DNA of 64,000 nucleotides, taken from Chara braunii. Taxonomy: Eukaryota > Streptophyta > Charophyceae > Charales > Characeae. Position numbers and translations under genes: made by a program. Below are positions 55,960 to 64,000 of this stretch, piece by piece. Numbering within the stretch: position 1 is the stretch's first letter; every line of letters begins with the position of its first letter. Where the stretch lies: positions 4,610,666-4,674,665 of the forward strand of contig BFEA01000037.1 in the NCBI GenBank assembly GCA_003427395.1. Direction: 5' to 3'. Below the pieces are notes generated by a model that was given only the letters and a program-made list of their open reading frames with translations, searched no databases and had not been told where the DNA came from.

Positions 55960-57225
55960 GGTGGCTGATTCTTCTTTCCTTTTTTTGAGGTCATTGTAGG
56001 GACCAAGTCAGGGTCTTTAAAGATAAACTTGCGAAGTCTTGACCCTGATACCATATCATGAACTCTTGAGCCATGCATCTCAAATATCTCATAGACTTTG
56101 TCGTCTGCTTCAACTGTAATTTTGTAGGGACCGAGTCATCTAAGCTGCAATGGTTTAGTCCACTGAGTCTGAAGGGAACGGTCAAATAGGAGGACAACGT
56201 CACCAACTTTTAATTTCTGTTTCCTTATATATCTCTTCTTATTCCATCTCTCTTGATTCTGCTGGTTGTCATTCTCTCTGCAGCATCCATTACTGTTTAA
56301 TCAACCTCTGATATCTGCCTCATTCGAATATGAAGAAGCTCTGAGATAAAATATTCTTTGTCACTCTCTTAACTCGACTAAGTCTTGATTATAATCTCAA
56401 TAAGTAAAGTAGCATATCGGTCATACCACAGAGTGAATGAAGCATAACCAGTAGTTCTCTTGACAGTAATGTTGTCAGCGTAAATTGCAACTCTTAATAC
56501 TTTTGACCAGTTTCTAAGGTTCCCTTCACACTATTTAGTCAACGAATATTTCAGTGTTCTATGACCCCTCTCAACTGACGCATTTGTTTGAGGAGGATAA
56601 GTAGTTACATACTGGATTCTGACACCCAGTCCGAGAGTGGTTCTTCTTACAATCTCATTTATGAATTCAGACCCTCTGTCTGAGACAAACTCTCTGATGA
56701 AGGGATATCTGAGAAAGATTTCCTCTATCCAATCAACCACATGTTTGGTTGTCTTCCTCCTCAGAGCCTTTACCTCGACATACCCAGAAAATTTTCTCTT
56801 ATATTCAATATGTATCTCATCCCGCCCTTGCCTAATGGCATGGTGATGAGATTCAGGTGAACTCGACTGCCTGGCTCTACCAGGATAGTAGGAAACAAGA
56901 GTTCAATCATCCTCGTTGTAGATCTCTTCTGACATAATACACATGACTTACAAAATTTGTAAATCATGTCTCTCATGCCAGGCCAGAAGTAAAATTTAAT
57001 TGTCTTAGAGTAGGTTGCTTCTGCAGCTCTATGACCACCTGCAACCCCTTCATGTAAAACAACAATTATTTCCAGTTGTTTTTCTTTTCCACAGACCACT
57101 CTTAATGAGGGTAATCCTCTCTTTCCATCCACGAAAAGGTGACCTCGCTTTAGCCTGAACTTCTTTTTTGAACCTTTGCAGTAATACTCCTTTAGCCGTT
57201 TTTTTTTCATCTTTTTTCCGATCTC
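55960..57225 (-). pseudogene. Integrase, element B
   Basis: Minus strand. A complete HHCC zinc site is visible: VVLHEGVAGGHRAAEATYSK, then FCKSCVLCQKR. Core: VHLNLITMPLGKGGMRYI, where the first catalytic Asp (VHLD in element A) is Asn, SDRGSEFINE (second Asp) and TNASVERGHRTL (Glu). C-terminal: VGDVVLLFDRSLQTQWTK, GPYKITVEADDKVYEI, SRLRKFIFKDPDLVPTM, ending near 55960. The first 146 codons from 57210 are open; a frameshift splits the core near 56760. Inserts element DNA into the genome in active relatives. Confidence 0.9.
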
Positions 57226-57544
57226 TTGGTAACTTTCATCATATTCCTAAAAAATTAAAGAAATATTTTCTCCTTTCTTTTCAGTTTCTTCCTCATTCTT
57301 TGACCAAGAACTTTCCCCCAGCTCATGGGCAGTTACGGCTGCTGCATTAATTTTTGCGTACCAATCGTTTTGTTTTTGCTCTTCTTCATTTTCAAGGACT
57401 AATTCATAGACATAGGTATCAGGGATTTCTCCTCAGTTGTCTCTTTTTTTAGGCCATAAGCTCCACTTATAGGAATTTGGAGCCTTACAGTCTTCATCAC
57501 CTTCTTTATTCAGGAAGTTATCTACATAAGCAGATTCTTCAATT

Positions 57545-57990
57545 GTCCCAACAACATTTTCATCTTGTTATTTTCTCCATTCAATTTTGCTTAGGCCATC
57601 CGCCCGATTTTTCTCTGTAGGAATTTTTTCTAACTTGAAATCGAAAATTCAAATGAAGGCAACCCACCTGCTTACTGTTGGATCCATCTGTTGGTGCTTC
57701 TTAATAGCACCAATCACAACAGATGCATCAGTTATCAGGATGAATCTCATTCCAAGTACATAGTATCTGAAACACCTAAGGCAATGGATGATTGACAATA
57801 ACTCTTTTTTAAATTGGGTGTTGCCTCTTTCTGTAGAATTAAGAGTTTTACTCTCATATCTCAGAGGTCTCTTTATTCCATTCCCATCTTTATGAATAAA
57901 TACACCACCAAGAACTACTCGTCCCTCATCTGCCTCGATGATGAAGGGTCTTCCCTCCTCTTCATCATAAAACGGCACCCTCAACATTAC
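57545..57990 (-). pseudogene. RNase H, element B
   Basis: Largely open: VPFYDEEEGRPFIIEADEGR, GGVFIHKDGNG, RPLRYESKTLNSTERG, FKKELLSIIHCLRCFRYYVL, RFILITDASVVIGAIKKHQQ, DPTVSRWVAFI, one TGA at a Trp position, then FDFKLEKIPTEKNRADGLSK. The Asp residues of EAD and TDA and the end of the domain are all present. Better preserved than the copy in element A. Confidence 0.9.
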
Positions 57991-58011
57991 TTCCCCATCT
58001 TTTTACTTTTC

Positions 58012-58925
58012 TTATGAAGTTTCTGCAACAATCTGTCTTTTCTCAGTCCAAGATAAGTCAGCCCCTTGTCTCACCCTCTCCCTTAAAGGTTCTGCAAGGG
58101 TAGCAAAATGAGAAATGAAAATCCTCCATAACCCACAGACACCCAATAAGCTTCTGACGCCTGTCACCCACTTGAGAGGCAGAGACCAATTCAAAATTTT
58201 GTCTATCTTTTTGGGGTGTGGGCTCCTACCCTTGGAGAAACATCTAAAGCCTTGGATAGTCACTTCTGCTTGAAAGATAAGGGACTTTGGCCCACTGGCA
58301 GTCATGTTACATTTTTGAAGTCTCTCTAGGACCATCTTTACCCCTTCCGCATGTTCCTAGACAAATTTTCTGACCCCATCCGCAACCAAAGTCTCATCTC
58401 TTACTATAAGTCCTTTCATAGGATTATCATCAATATAAGGGTTGATTATCTCAGGCGAGATGCCCTGATACCTTGGATCATATCCCTTTGAACCACTGTC
58501 ACACCATTGGTCGAACCTTGAGGTACCACGCACATTTGAATGAGGCCCCCCGGCTTGTGCATGACAGTCATTGACCGGCTAGTGGGATCAATGCGAAACT
58601 GATCATACCCAGAATATAAATCAATTAAGGAATAAATGCATCGATCAACAAAGGATTCAGAAATGAGATCAACATTAGGGAGGCTACGTGCATCATGTAC
58701 CCTTACTAAGTTGAGCTTCTGAAGATTGTGTATCTATCTCAATCCGCCCTCTGGTTTCCAAAAGCAAAACCAATGGTTAGCATACGGTCCATCAATAGGT
58801 TCAACAACGTTAGATGCAATTTTCTTATCAAGATACTTTACCACTTCTGCTTCTTCTTTCAGGGCATACTTAGTTGGCGTGTCATTCCACGGAATATGAT
58901 CAACTGTCCATATTTTGTCATCTTG
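58012..58925 (-). pseudogene. Reverse transcriptase, element B
   Basis: Minus strand: HIPWNDTPTKYALKEEAEVV, KYLDKKIASNVVEPIDG, KPEGGLR-stop-IHNLQKLN, RSLPNVDLI, RCIYSLIDLYSGYDQFRIDP (motif A Asp kept), VVPQGSTNGVTVVQRDMIQG, NPYIDDNPMKGLI (YIDD box kept), then the connection RSLLGVCGLWRIFISHFATL and GADLSWTEKRQ. A few stops and a frameshift near 58480 inactivate it. It would copy element RNA into DNA. Confidence 0.92.
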
Positions 58926-59184
58926 ATCATATCCACATCCAACCGCCTTCTTTCTTCATCATTGAAAGAGAACGCACCAGAGAACTTCTGACGCACTTTG
59001 AAGATATACTCCTTCTTTTTATATAGGATAAATTGATATGAGTCTATCTTCATCGTGTCAAAACTTTCCCTGGTGACTCTATTCCCCAAGTTTGTAGATT
59101 TCCTTAATGCTTTGATAATTCTCCTTTCTTTTTCTAGTGCCTCGTCATAATCATTTTCTATTAGGATTGTCTATGAGTTCTTCT

Positions 59185-60057
59185 TTACCCCCTTGGGCTT
59201 GTATTTCCTTTTCGACCCAGTGAATATTTTCCTAAAAAATGATGAGTTGATGCAAACTTTAATTCCATTTTTTCACCCTTGGCAATCTTAACAACCTTCT
59301 TAAATGCTTCAATCTGTCCATCTTCATCTTTGAGTTTGTCAAGAACTTTCATCATCTTTGATATCTGATTGATATCGACTGAAACTTCTTCTTCAACTTC
59401 TTGCTTTTTTTTTCCCTTCAATTTTCTTATCTTCTCAACAGACTTTTCCCTTGTAATCGAGTTGGCTGACACTTTATGCTTGTGATGATGAGAGGTGCAG
59501 ACCATAAAGGTCTGTTCCTGTGCAGTCTCCGAATCTTGTAAGTCAATCCAGAACGACCCTTCATGACAAAAAAATTGAACCGCTTTCATCCTGTGTAAGA
59601 ACGGAGTGCCCAGAATACAATCATGGTTTAGGTCTGGTACCATGAACGACAATAGTTCGACCGACATCATCCCAACCCTAATAGGCAAGTTGTCAATAAA
59701 CCCTACCACGAAGAGTTCTCCAGCAATATTACTTAGTATTTGTTTCGAGGGCTTATCAATGGTCAGGTCACAAACTTTCATTTCCTTCTGAGAGATAAGT
59801 ATCATTTCCGCCCTAGAGTCCACTAAGGCTCGAATTTTCGCTTGATTAATGTAGATAGTTATATACCCATAGCCTATAGTCGCGAATCCCAGTTTATATC
59901 CTGGTAAGGTTCTATTAACTTGACTGGGGAAAACTGACCCCAGATAATTAACTTCAATTCTTTTATTTTCAATCAGTTTCTTCAGTTCCTCTCTCAACTT
60001 AAGTGCTAATATCATTATCTCTTTGAAAGACAAAGTCACTTCCGTTTCTTTTAACAT
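59185..60057 (-). CDS. Protease and linker, element B (open frame)
   Basis: A 290-codon open frame. Residues 1-60 precede the protease (FKEIMILALKLREELKKLIE, GYKLGFATIGYGYITIYINQ). The active site reads ALVDSRAEMILIS, with the Gly of DSG replaced by Arg (a G-to-A change), so cleavage is unlikely. The flap and second half are QILSNIAGELFVVGFIDNLP and LNHDCILGTPFLHRM. A lysine-rich linker with VSVDINQISKMMKVLDK leads toward the reverse transcriptase. The frame is probably a segment of a longer Gag-Pol. Confidence 0.85.
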   Translation of the reverse strand: MLKETEVTLSFKEIMILALKLREELKKLIENKRIEVNYLGSVFPSQVNRTLPGYKLGFATIGYGYITIYINQAKIRALVDSRAEMILISQKEMKVCDLTIDKPSKQILSNIAGELFVVGFIDNLPIRVGMMSVELLSFMVPDLNHDCILGTPFLHRMKAVQFFCHEGSFWIDLQDSETAQEQTFMVCTSHHHKHKVSANSITREKSVEKIRKLKGKKKQEVEEEVSVDINQISKMMKVLDKLKDEDGQIEAFKKVVKIAKGEKMELKFASTHHFLGKYSLGRKGNTSPRG

Positions 60058-60093
60058 CTTAGTAATTACATCCGTAATTACAGTTTCATCCTT

Positions 60094-61816
60094 CTACTCA
60101 CTCTTGAGAATGAATTTTATTTTATTCCCTTGCTCACTTTTTTTAGATACAGGTTCTGATTCTTGATCATCAAAAATGTCAATTAGAGTCTCTCCGGCCT
60201 TCATTCTCTTCTTTTCCTCTACCATTTGTGGAGTAAGGCGTGCTTGAAGATTCCTCACTTCTCCTATTACTGCACTGGGTTCCATGATGAGTTCTGGTGG
60301 TAAATCACCCTCAAAAGACATCATGTTGACCGAACTGGTAGACTTGCTAGAAGAAATTGTCTCTAACTCAGAAGGAATCTGAGAAGCGAAGCTCTCTCCT
60401 AACAAAAGCTCGCTTGAGGATGCCTCATCGAGCATATCTTCCATTAAAGTTAGAGACTGTAGTGGTAAATCAATCAATGAAAATTGGTCATCGGTTTTCT
60501 GCACAAATTTCTCAGACAAGTAACCAATAAAAAATGTACATTCACATAAGTTTTCCTTTTCTTCTTTTTCTTCATATTCTCTTCATGTTTAAGGGCAAGA
60601 AGTCTCATACCTCCAGGATGCCTAGGATCCAATTTGTTTCATGAACTGTCACAAACATGGCTCATTGCATCATTTTTAGCTACCCCACTCTTCACATCCT
60701 CTTCCAAAGGCTTACAATAGGTGGTAGTGTGACCTTCTTCCCCACAATAATAGCAGACAAAATTTTTCCTAGGATCCAATTTGTTTCATGAACTGTCACA
60801 AACATGGCTCATTGCATAATTTTTAGCTACCCCACTCTTCTCATCCTCTTTCAAAGGCTTACAATAGGTGATAGTGTGACCTTCTTCCCCACAATAATAA
60901 CAGACAATTTTATTTTTTTTGTCGCCCGTCGTACTTTTTCTCTCTATTCTCTTTTCCACCATTTCCTTCATTCTTTCTGGATCTGGAAGAATCTCCTCTC
61001 TTACCATAGCCTTCATCATCATCCTCATCATCCTCATCATCTTCACTTTCTGCATTTTTCTTTCCTTTCCCGTCTGCAGCATGATTGACAGACATGTAAT
61101 TGACTATAACCCGGAGAATAATGTTTTCAGCACTAAGATTATTCTCTCTATTCATACAATTTTCAGTCATTCATTATTTGACCAATATGCTGATCTGATC
61201 CAATTACCATTTCGTGTAAGAAACCGTAGCTAGATTTGATTATTGCAACCATTTCATCCCGTCTGAGAGGGTAATATTGAGCTTGATTAAAAACAGTCTA
61301 CCTTTCATTGTCAGTGAAGTTAGTCAGAAAAATATAGCACCTCTGAGCTCCATCCAGATATGAAATTCTTCTTGTTGTTCTGGTAAATGTCTGGAGAAAA
61401 ACATTGAAAGTGCCATACTTAGTTCTTCTGATGTTGAGGAGATATTTGACAGTTGTTGGAACATAATCTTTCTCAAATTCTCTTTTCATTTTTTCTTTGA
61501 CCTCTTCCCAGGTAGTGGCCCCTTCCATCAATTTTTGAACAGCCAACCTCGAGTCAGTATCACAATAAGATAGACGATGCTTAATCCGTTGTTTATCTGT
61601 CCAACCATAACTCAGATCGAATAACTCATATTCATCCAAGAAATCATTTACTTGCAGCCCTCTGAAGCATGAAATCCTCTCATCTGGCCTCTTTGCTCTT
61701 GCGATATATGACCCTCCTTTTATTGTGTCAACTCTCTCGACCAGTTATCGTATAATTTCTACCAGAGTCTCTTCATTAGTTCCTGCAGAAGAGCTTGGTC
61801 TCCCTCGTCCAGCCAT
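60094..61816 (-). pseudogene. Gag with duplicated CCHC knuckle, element B
   Basis: Starts MAGRGRPSSSAGTNEETLVE at 61816, one stop, then RISCFRGLQVNDFLDEYELF, SYGWTDKQRIKHRLSYCDTD, ATTWEEVKEKMKREFEKDYV and RTTRRISYLDGAQRC of the capsid. Two zinc knuckles follow, CYYCGEEGHTITYC (about 60860-60902) and CYYCGEEGHTTTYC (about 60713-60755), caused by a 148-bp tandem duplication that also shifts the frame. The linker NMMSFEGDLPPELIMEP leads to the protease. Stops appear where TGG or CGA codons are expected. Confidence 0.86.
60621..60905. repeat. 148-bp tandem duplication over the zinc knuckle
   Basis: CCTAGGATCC begins at 60621 and again at 60769; the two units differ at a handful of positions. Element A has one copy. 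It doubles the CCHC motif but, as 148 is not divisible by three, puts the two in different frames. Confidence 0.9.
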
Positions 61817-61884
61817 TTTGACCATAAACTTTCTATGATACTCTCTTATCTCTCTTCCTGTCACTTTTGTCTTCCCCTTTCTCA

Positions 61885-62155
61885 TTTTTCAATCTCTTAC
61901 TCTTCTTGCAAGAGATACAGGTTCGTTTCTCTCTTCCCTTGTTTGCTTTACCGCTTGAGAGTTTTTGACATAGAGAGTGTAGGCAATAATAGACTAAGTG
62001 GTGATAAAAGGCAACGCAATTTTTCTCAGTCTTCCAGTATAATCTTCAATCAATTCTTTTTCATCATTCCCACTCAATCTTTTGTTATTCCCTTTCACAA
62101 TACCCCGGATCATAAAGTATCGTGTCAAATCTATGATCTCATAGTCAAATTGCAT
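61885..62155 (-). pseudogene. Leader ORF 5, element B
   Basis: ATG at 62155, three bases after the stop of leader ORF 4: MQFDYEIIDLTRYFMIRGIV, KGNNKRLSGNDEKELIEDYT, GRLRKIALPFITT, a stop (Arg in element A), SIIAYTLYVKNSQ, RVRD and end. In element A only the second half survives (KELIEDYIGRLRRIALPLIT). Function unknown; it directly precedes gag. Confidence 0.5.
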
Positions 62156-62158
62156 TGC

Positions 62159-62449
62159 TTATGAACCACTGTTAATTCTTCTTGCAAAAGAAACTCGTTT
62201 TCTAGAAAAGTGGTATGATACTCTCTTAATAATTCTCACTTTCACCACTTTTAATAAATAGTTGATCTCAGTCTGGTCAATAACGGCCCTCAGGGAAGAA
62301 TCTCTCATCCGATCAAAGAAAGGTTGCAAGAACTCGAGCTCATTCAAAGTAGAGAGGTTTCTGTCTGAGATCCGTAGAGTTCCTTCTGTCTTGACTACTT
62401 TCCCTTCCAGCACAACTCCAAACGTTAGTTGTTCAACAGAGCCAAGCAT
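62159..62449 (-). CDS. Leader ORF 4, element B
   Basis: Ninety-six open codons: MLGSVEQLTFGVVLEGKVVK, LRISDRNLSTLNELEFLQPF, FDRMRDSSLRAVIDQTEINY, LLKVVKVRIIKRVSYHFSRK. Basic, mixed strand and helix. Element A has the same ORF with one stop and the same 21-nt spacing to leader ORF 3. Unrecognised. Confidence 0.6.
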   Translation of the reverse strand: MLGSVEQLTFGVVLEGKVVKTEGTLRISDRNLSTLNELEFLQPFFDRMRDSSLRAVIDQTEINYLLKVVKVRIIKRVSYHFSRKRVSFARRINSGS

Positions 62450-62470
62450 TATCGATCATTATGAACAATG

Positions 62471-62947
62471 TCAAGAGAGGTAGATCTCTGGATGAACGTA
62501 ATAAGGGATCTCAAACTGATGCTCAAAAGTATTTAAGAGTAAGGATTTTATCATCATTGTGGAATCACTCTCCCTTGTGCTACCTATTACGACAATAGCC
62601 TCCAAGAGAGGCGACCAGTCTCTCCTGTCATCAACACCACCAGTACTTAAGAAACTAGGGAGCCTCTCAAATTGCCTTATTTCCTTTCCCCAAGTTACTT
62701 TTCTCTGCAGTTTTTCAATCCACTCTTTTGTTCTTATGAGACTGACATAAACTCCCATCCGACATTCCAAATAATCAGTTTCTCTCTCTAGGCGTGCTGG
62801 AGCGTATATTCTTACGTCCAAGCTGCCAGTGTTCATGAATTTTACTACTGGAATGTGAAATATTATTCGCCCTCTTATACAAGACTTATATCTCAGAATT
62901 ACAAAGGGATTATTAGACCATGTTACTTCATAAAATCTGCCTCTCAC
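62471..62947 (-). CDS. Leader ORF 3, element B (158 codons, open)
   Basis: MRGRFYEVTWSNNPFVILRY, GRIIFHIPVVKFMNTGSLDV, RIYAPARLERETDYLECRMG, VYVSLIRTKEWIEKLQRKVT, FERLPSFLSTGGVDDRRDWS, PLLEAIVVIGSTRESDS, HQFEIPYYVHPEIYLS. The start upstream of this ATG is probably lost in the insertion. It is intact while most pol genes around it are broken, and its differences from element A favour synonymous change in the best-conserved block. It follows the same module layout as leader ORFs 1 and 2. Confidence 0.65.
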   Translation of the reverse strand: MRGRFYEVTWSNNPFVILRYKSCIRGRIIFHIPVVKFMNTGSLDVRIYAPARLERETDYLECRMGVYVSLIRTKEWIEKLQRKVTWGKEIRQFERLPSFLSTGGVDDRRDWSPLLEAIVVIGSTRESDSTMMIKSLLLNTFEHQFEIPYYVHPEIYLS

Positions 62948-62982
62948 ATCAGTTATCCTTGCTGCTGAGAGGAGAGAAGGTT

Positions 62983-63094
62983 AACGGAGACCCTAATTTT
63001 CAGACCACTTGTCACGTCATTTATATGAAAACCAAAGGGAAATTTTATTCAAACTTGCCACCAATTCGTAGAGTGGAGACCATACTAACTAACT

Positions 63095-63150
<56 letters not shown>

Positions 63151-63297
63151 TTTATTACCATAATAGACTCCCGACGCGTGATCGGAGGGCTCAGGATGCT
63201 CACATTCCTGGCGCGTTTCCGCGGGTAGCGCACCGGTGCTCCTCAAGGGCAGCAAACCACACACCCAGCCATACGGCCCTTTTTTTTTTTTCCTTTT
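62983..63297. mobile_element. Insertion with 52-bp poly(A) in leader of element B
   Basis: Element A goes straight from leader ORF 3 into ORF 2; here unrelated sequence with an A run at 63097-63148, a GC-rich part (63170-63280) and a T run begins near 62983 and continues into the assembly gap. A poly(A) tail suggests a retroposed RNA copy, but the ends are hidden. Confidence 0.5.
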
Positions 63298-63707
63298 NNN
63301 NNNNNNNNNNNNNNNNNNNNNNNNNNNNNNNNNNNNNNNNNNNNNNNNNNNNNNNNNNNNNNNNNNNNNNNNNNNNNNNNNNNNNNNNNNNNNNNNNNNN
63401 NNNNNNNNNNNNNNNNNNNNNNNNNNNNNNNNNNNNNNNNNNNNNNNNNNNNNNNNNNNNNNNNNNNNNNNNNNNNNNNNNNNNNNNNNNNNNNNNNNNN
63501 NNNNNNNNNNNNNNNNNNNNNNNNNNNNNNNNNNNNNNNNNNNNNNNNNNNNNNNNNNNNNNNNNNNNNNNNNNNNNNNNNNNNNNNNNNNNNNNNNNNN
63601 NNNNNNNNNNNNNNNNNNNNNNNNNNNNNNNNNNNNNNNNNNNNNNNNNNNNNNNNNNNNNNNNNNNNNNNNNNNNNNNNNNNNNNNNNNNNNNNNNNNN
63701 NNNNNNN
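63298..63707. other. Assembly gap (410 N)
   Basis: Run of N. Open frames crossing it are artefacts. Confidence 1.
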
Positions 63708-63975
63708 ACGATATCCTAGTAAAAGGTATGACGTAAGTACTCCAAGAGAAGCTCTCCCCTACTCGTTCAAGTCTTCTCTTTTCATCATGCACAACATCTG
63801 ATGCTCGTTGCCAACATCGACCACTTCTACACTCTTCAAACTTTCGTCGTGGCACGTAGATCTTAATATCAAACTCATAAAGGTCAAGAAAATAACAGGT
63901 AAGAACATACATACCATCAAGTTCCGATCCCAGATTCTTTAGTGCCTCATACCTCACGATTTCGTAAGGAATCAC
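63708..63975 (-). CDS. Leader ORF 2, element B (partial)
   Basis: Open over about 89 codons before the gap: MIPYEIVRYEALKNLGSELD, GMYVLTCYFLDLYEFDIKIY, VPRRKFEECRSGRCWQRASD, VVHDEKRRLERVGESFSWST. The positions that are stops in element A are Ser and Trp here, which helps show the original sequence. The C-terminal third is lost to the insertion and gap; the N terminus continues beyond 63975. Confidence 0.65.
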
Positions 63976-64000
63976 CGCTCTCCTTGTTATAGAATTAAGA

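Larger units (their letters stand above)
53042..64000 (-). mobile_element. Element B: internal region, runs off the right edge
   Basis: Same gene order as element A, minus strand: leader ORFs, gag, protease, reverse transcriptase, RNase H, integrase, tail with antisense ORF. Its leader ORFs are less damaged than those of element A. The 5' LTR and primer site lie beyond 64000. An insertion with a poly(A) run and the second assembly gap interrupt the leader. Confidence 0.85.

Overview
The window is a repeat-dominated piece of a large eukaryotic nuclear genome. I see no gene of a free-standing host pathway. It has long microsatellites ((CA)n, (CT)n, (TAA)n), two assembly gaps (N at 32151-32765 and 63298-63707), nested transposons and two very large, decayed Ty3/gypsy-type LTR retrotransposons on the minus strand. 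The primer-binding site resembles the tRNA-Asp-type site of plant Athila/Tat-like Ty3/gypsy elements, and the RNase H and integrase read like those of green-lineage elements. I infer a streptophyte, most likely a charophyte alga such as Chara; this rests on recognition, not on a search.

Layout. 1-4248: microsatellites, an 800-bp pyrimidine tract, a 27-bp tandem repeat and a small inverted-repeat element. 4249-33440: element A, minus strand, nearly complete. Its 3' LTR is 4249-12876, the internal region 12877-24092 and the 5' LTR 24093-33440. After subtracting one younger insertion from each (a 981-bp TIR element in one, a 1723-bp hAT-like element in the other), both LTRs come to about 7.6 kb. 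33441-44100: mostly unassigned, AT-rich, with simple repeats. 44450-46868: a decayed gag; 47050-47880: an integrase fragment, both minus strand and from a different Ty3/gypsy family. About 51300-53041 is the recognisable part of the 3' LTR of element B, and 53042-64000 is its internal region, running off the right edge.

Elements A and B share one plan, read on the minus strand: LTR with embedded ORFs; primer-binding site; a chain of short leader ORFs; gag with a CCHC knuckle; protease; reverse transcriptase; RNase H; integrase; a 2.9-kb tail; 3' LTR. The tail carries an ORF on the opposite (plus) strand with an RGG-rich start. Leader ORFs 1-3 and several ORFs inside the LTR look like diverged copies of one unrecognised protein module. 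In element A, leader ORFs 1/2 and 2/3 overlap at ATGA and TAATG.

All copies are broken by stops, frameshifts and lost catalytic residues. LTR-to-LTR differences are almost all transitions, which suggests an old insertion decayed by cytosine deamination. The strongest candidate for an undescribed system is the combination of giant protein-coding LTRs, the reiterated leader module and the antisense RGG ORF.
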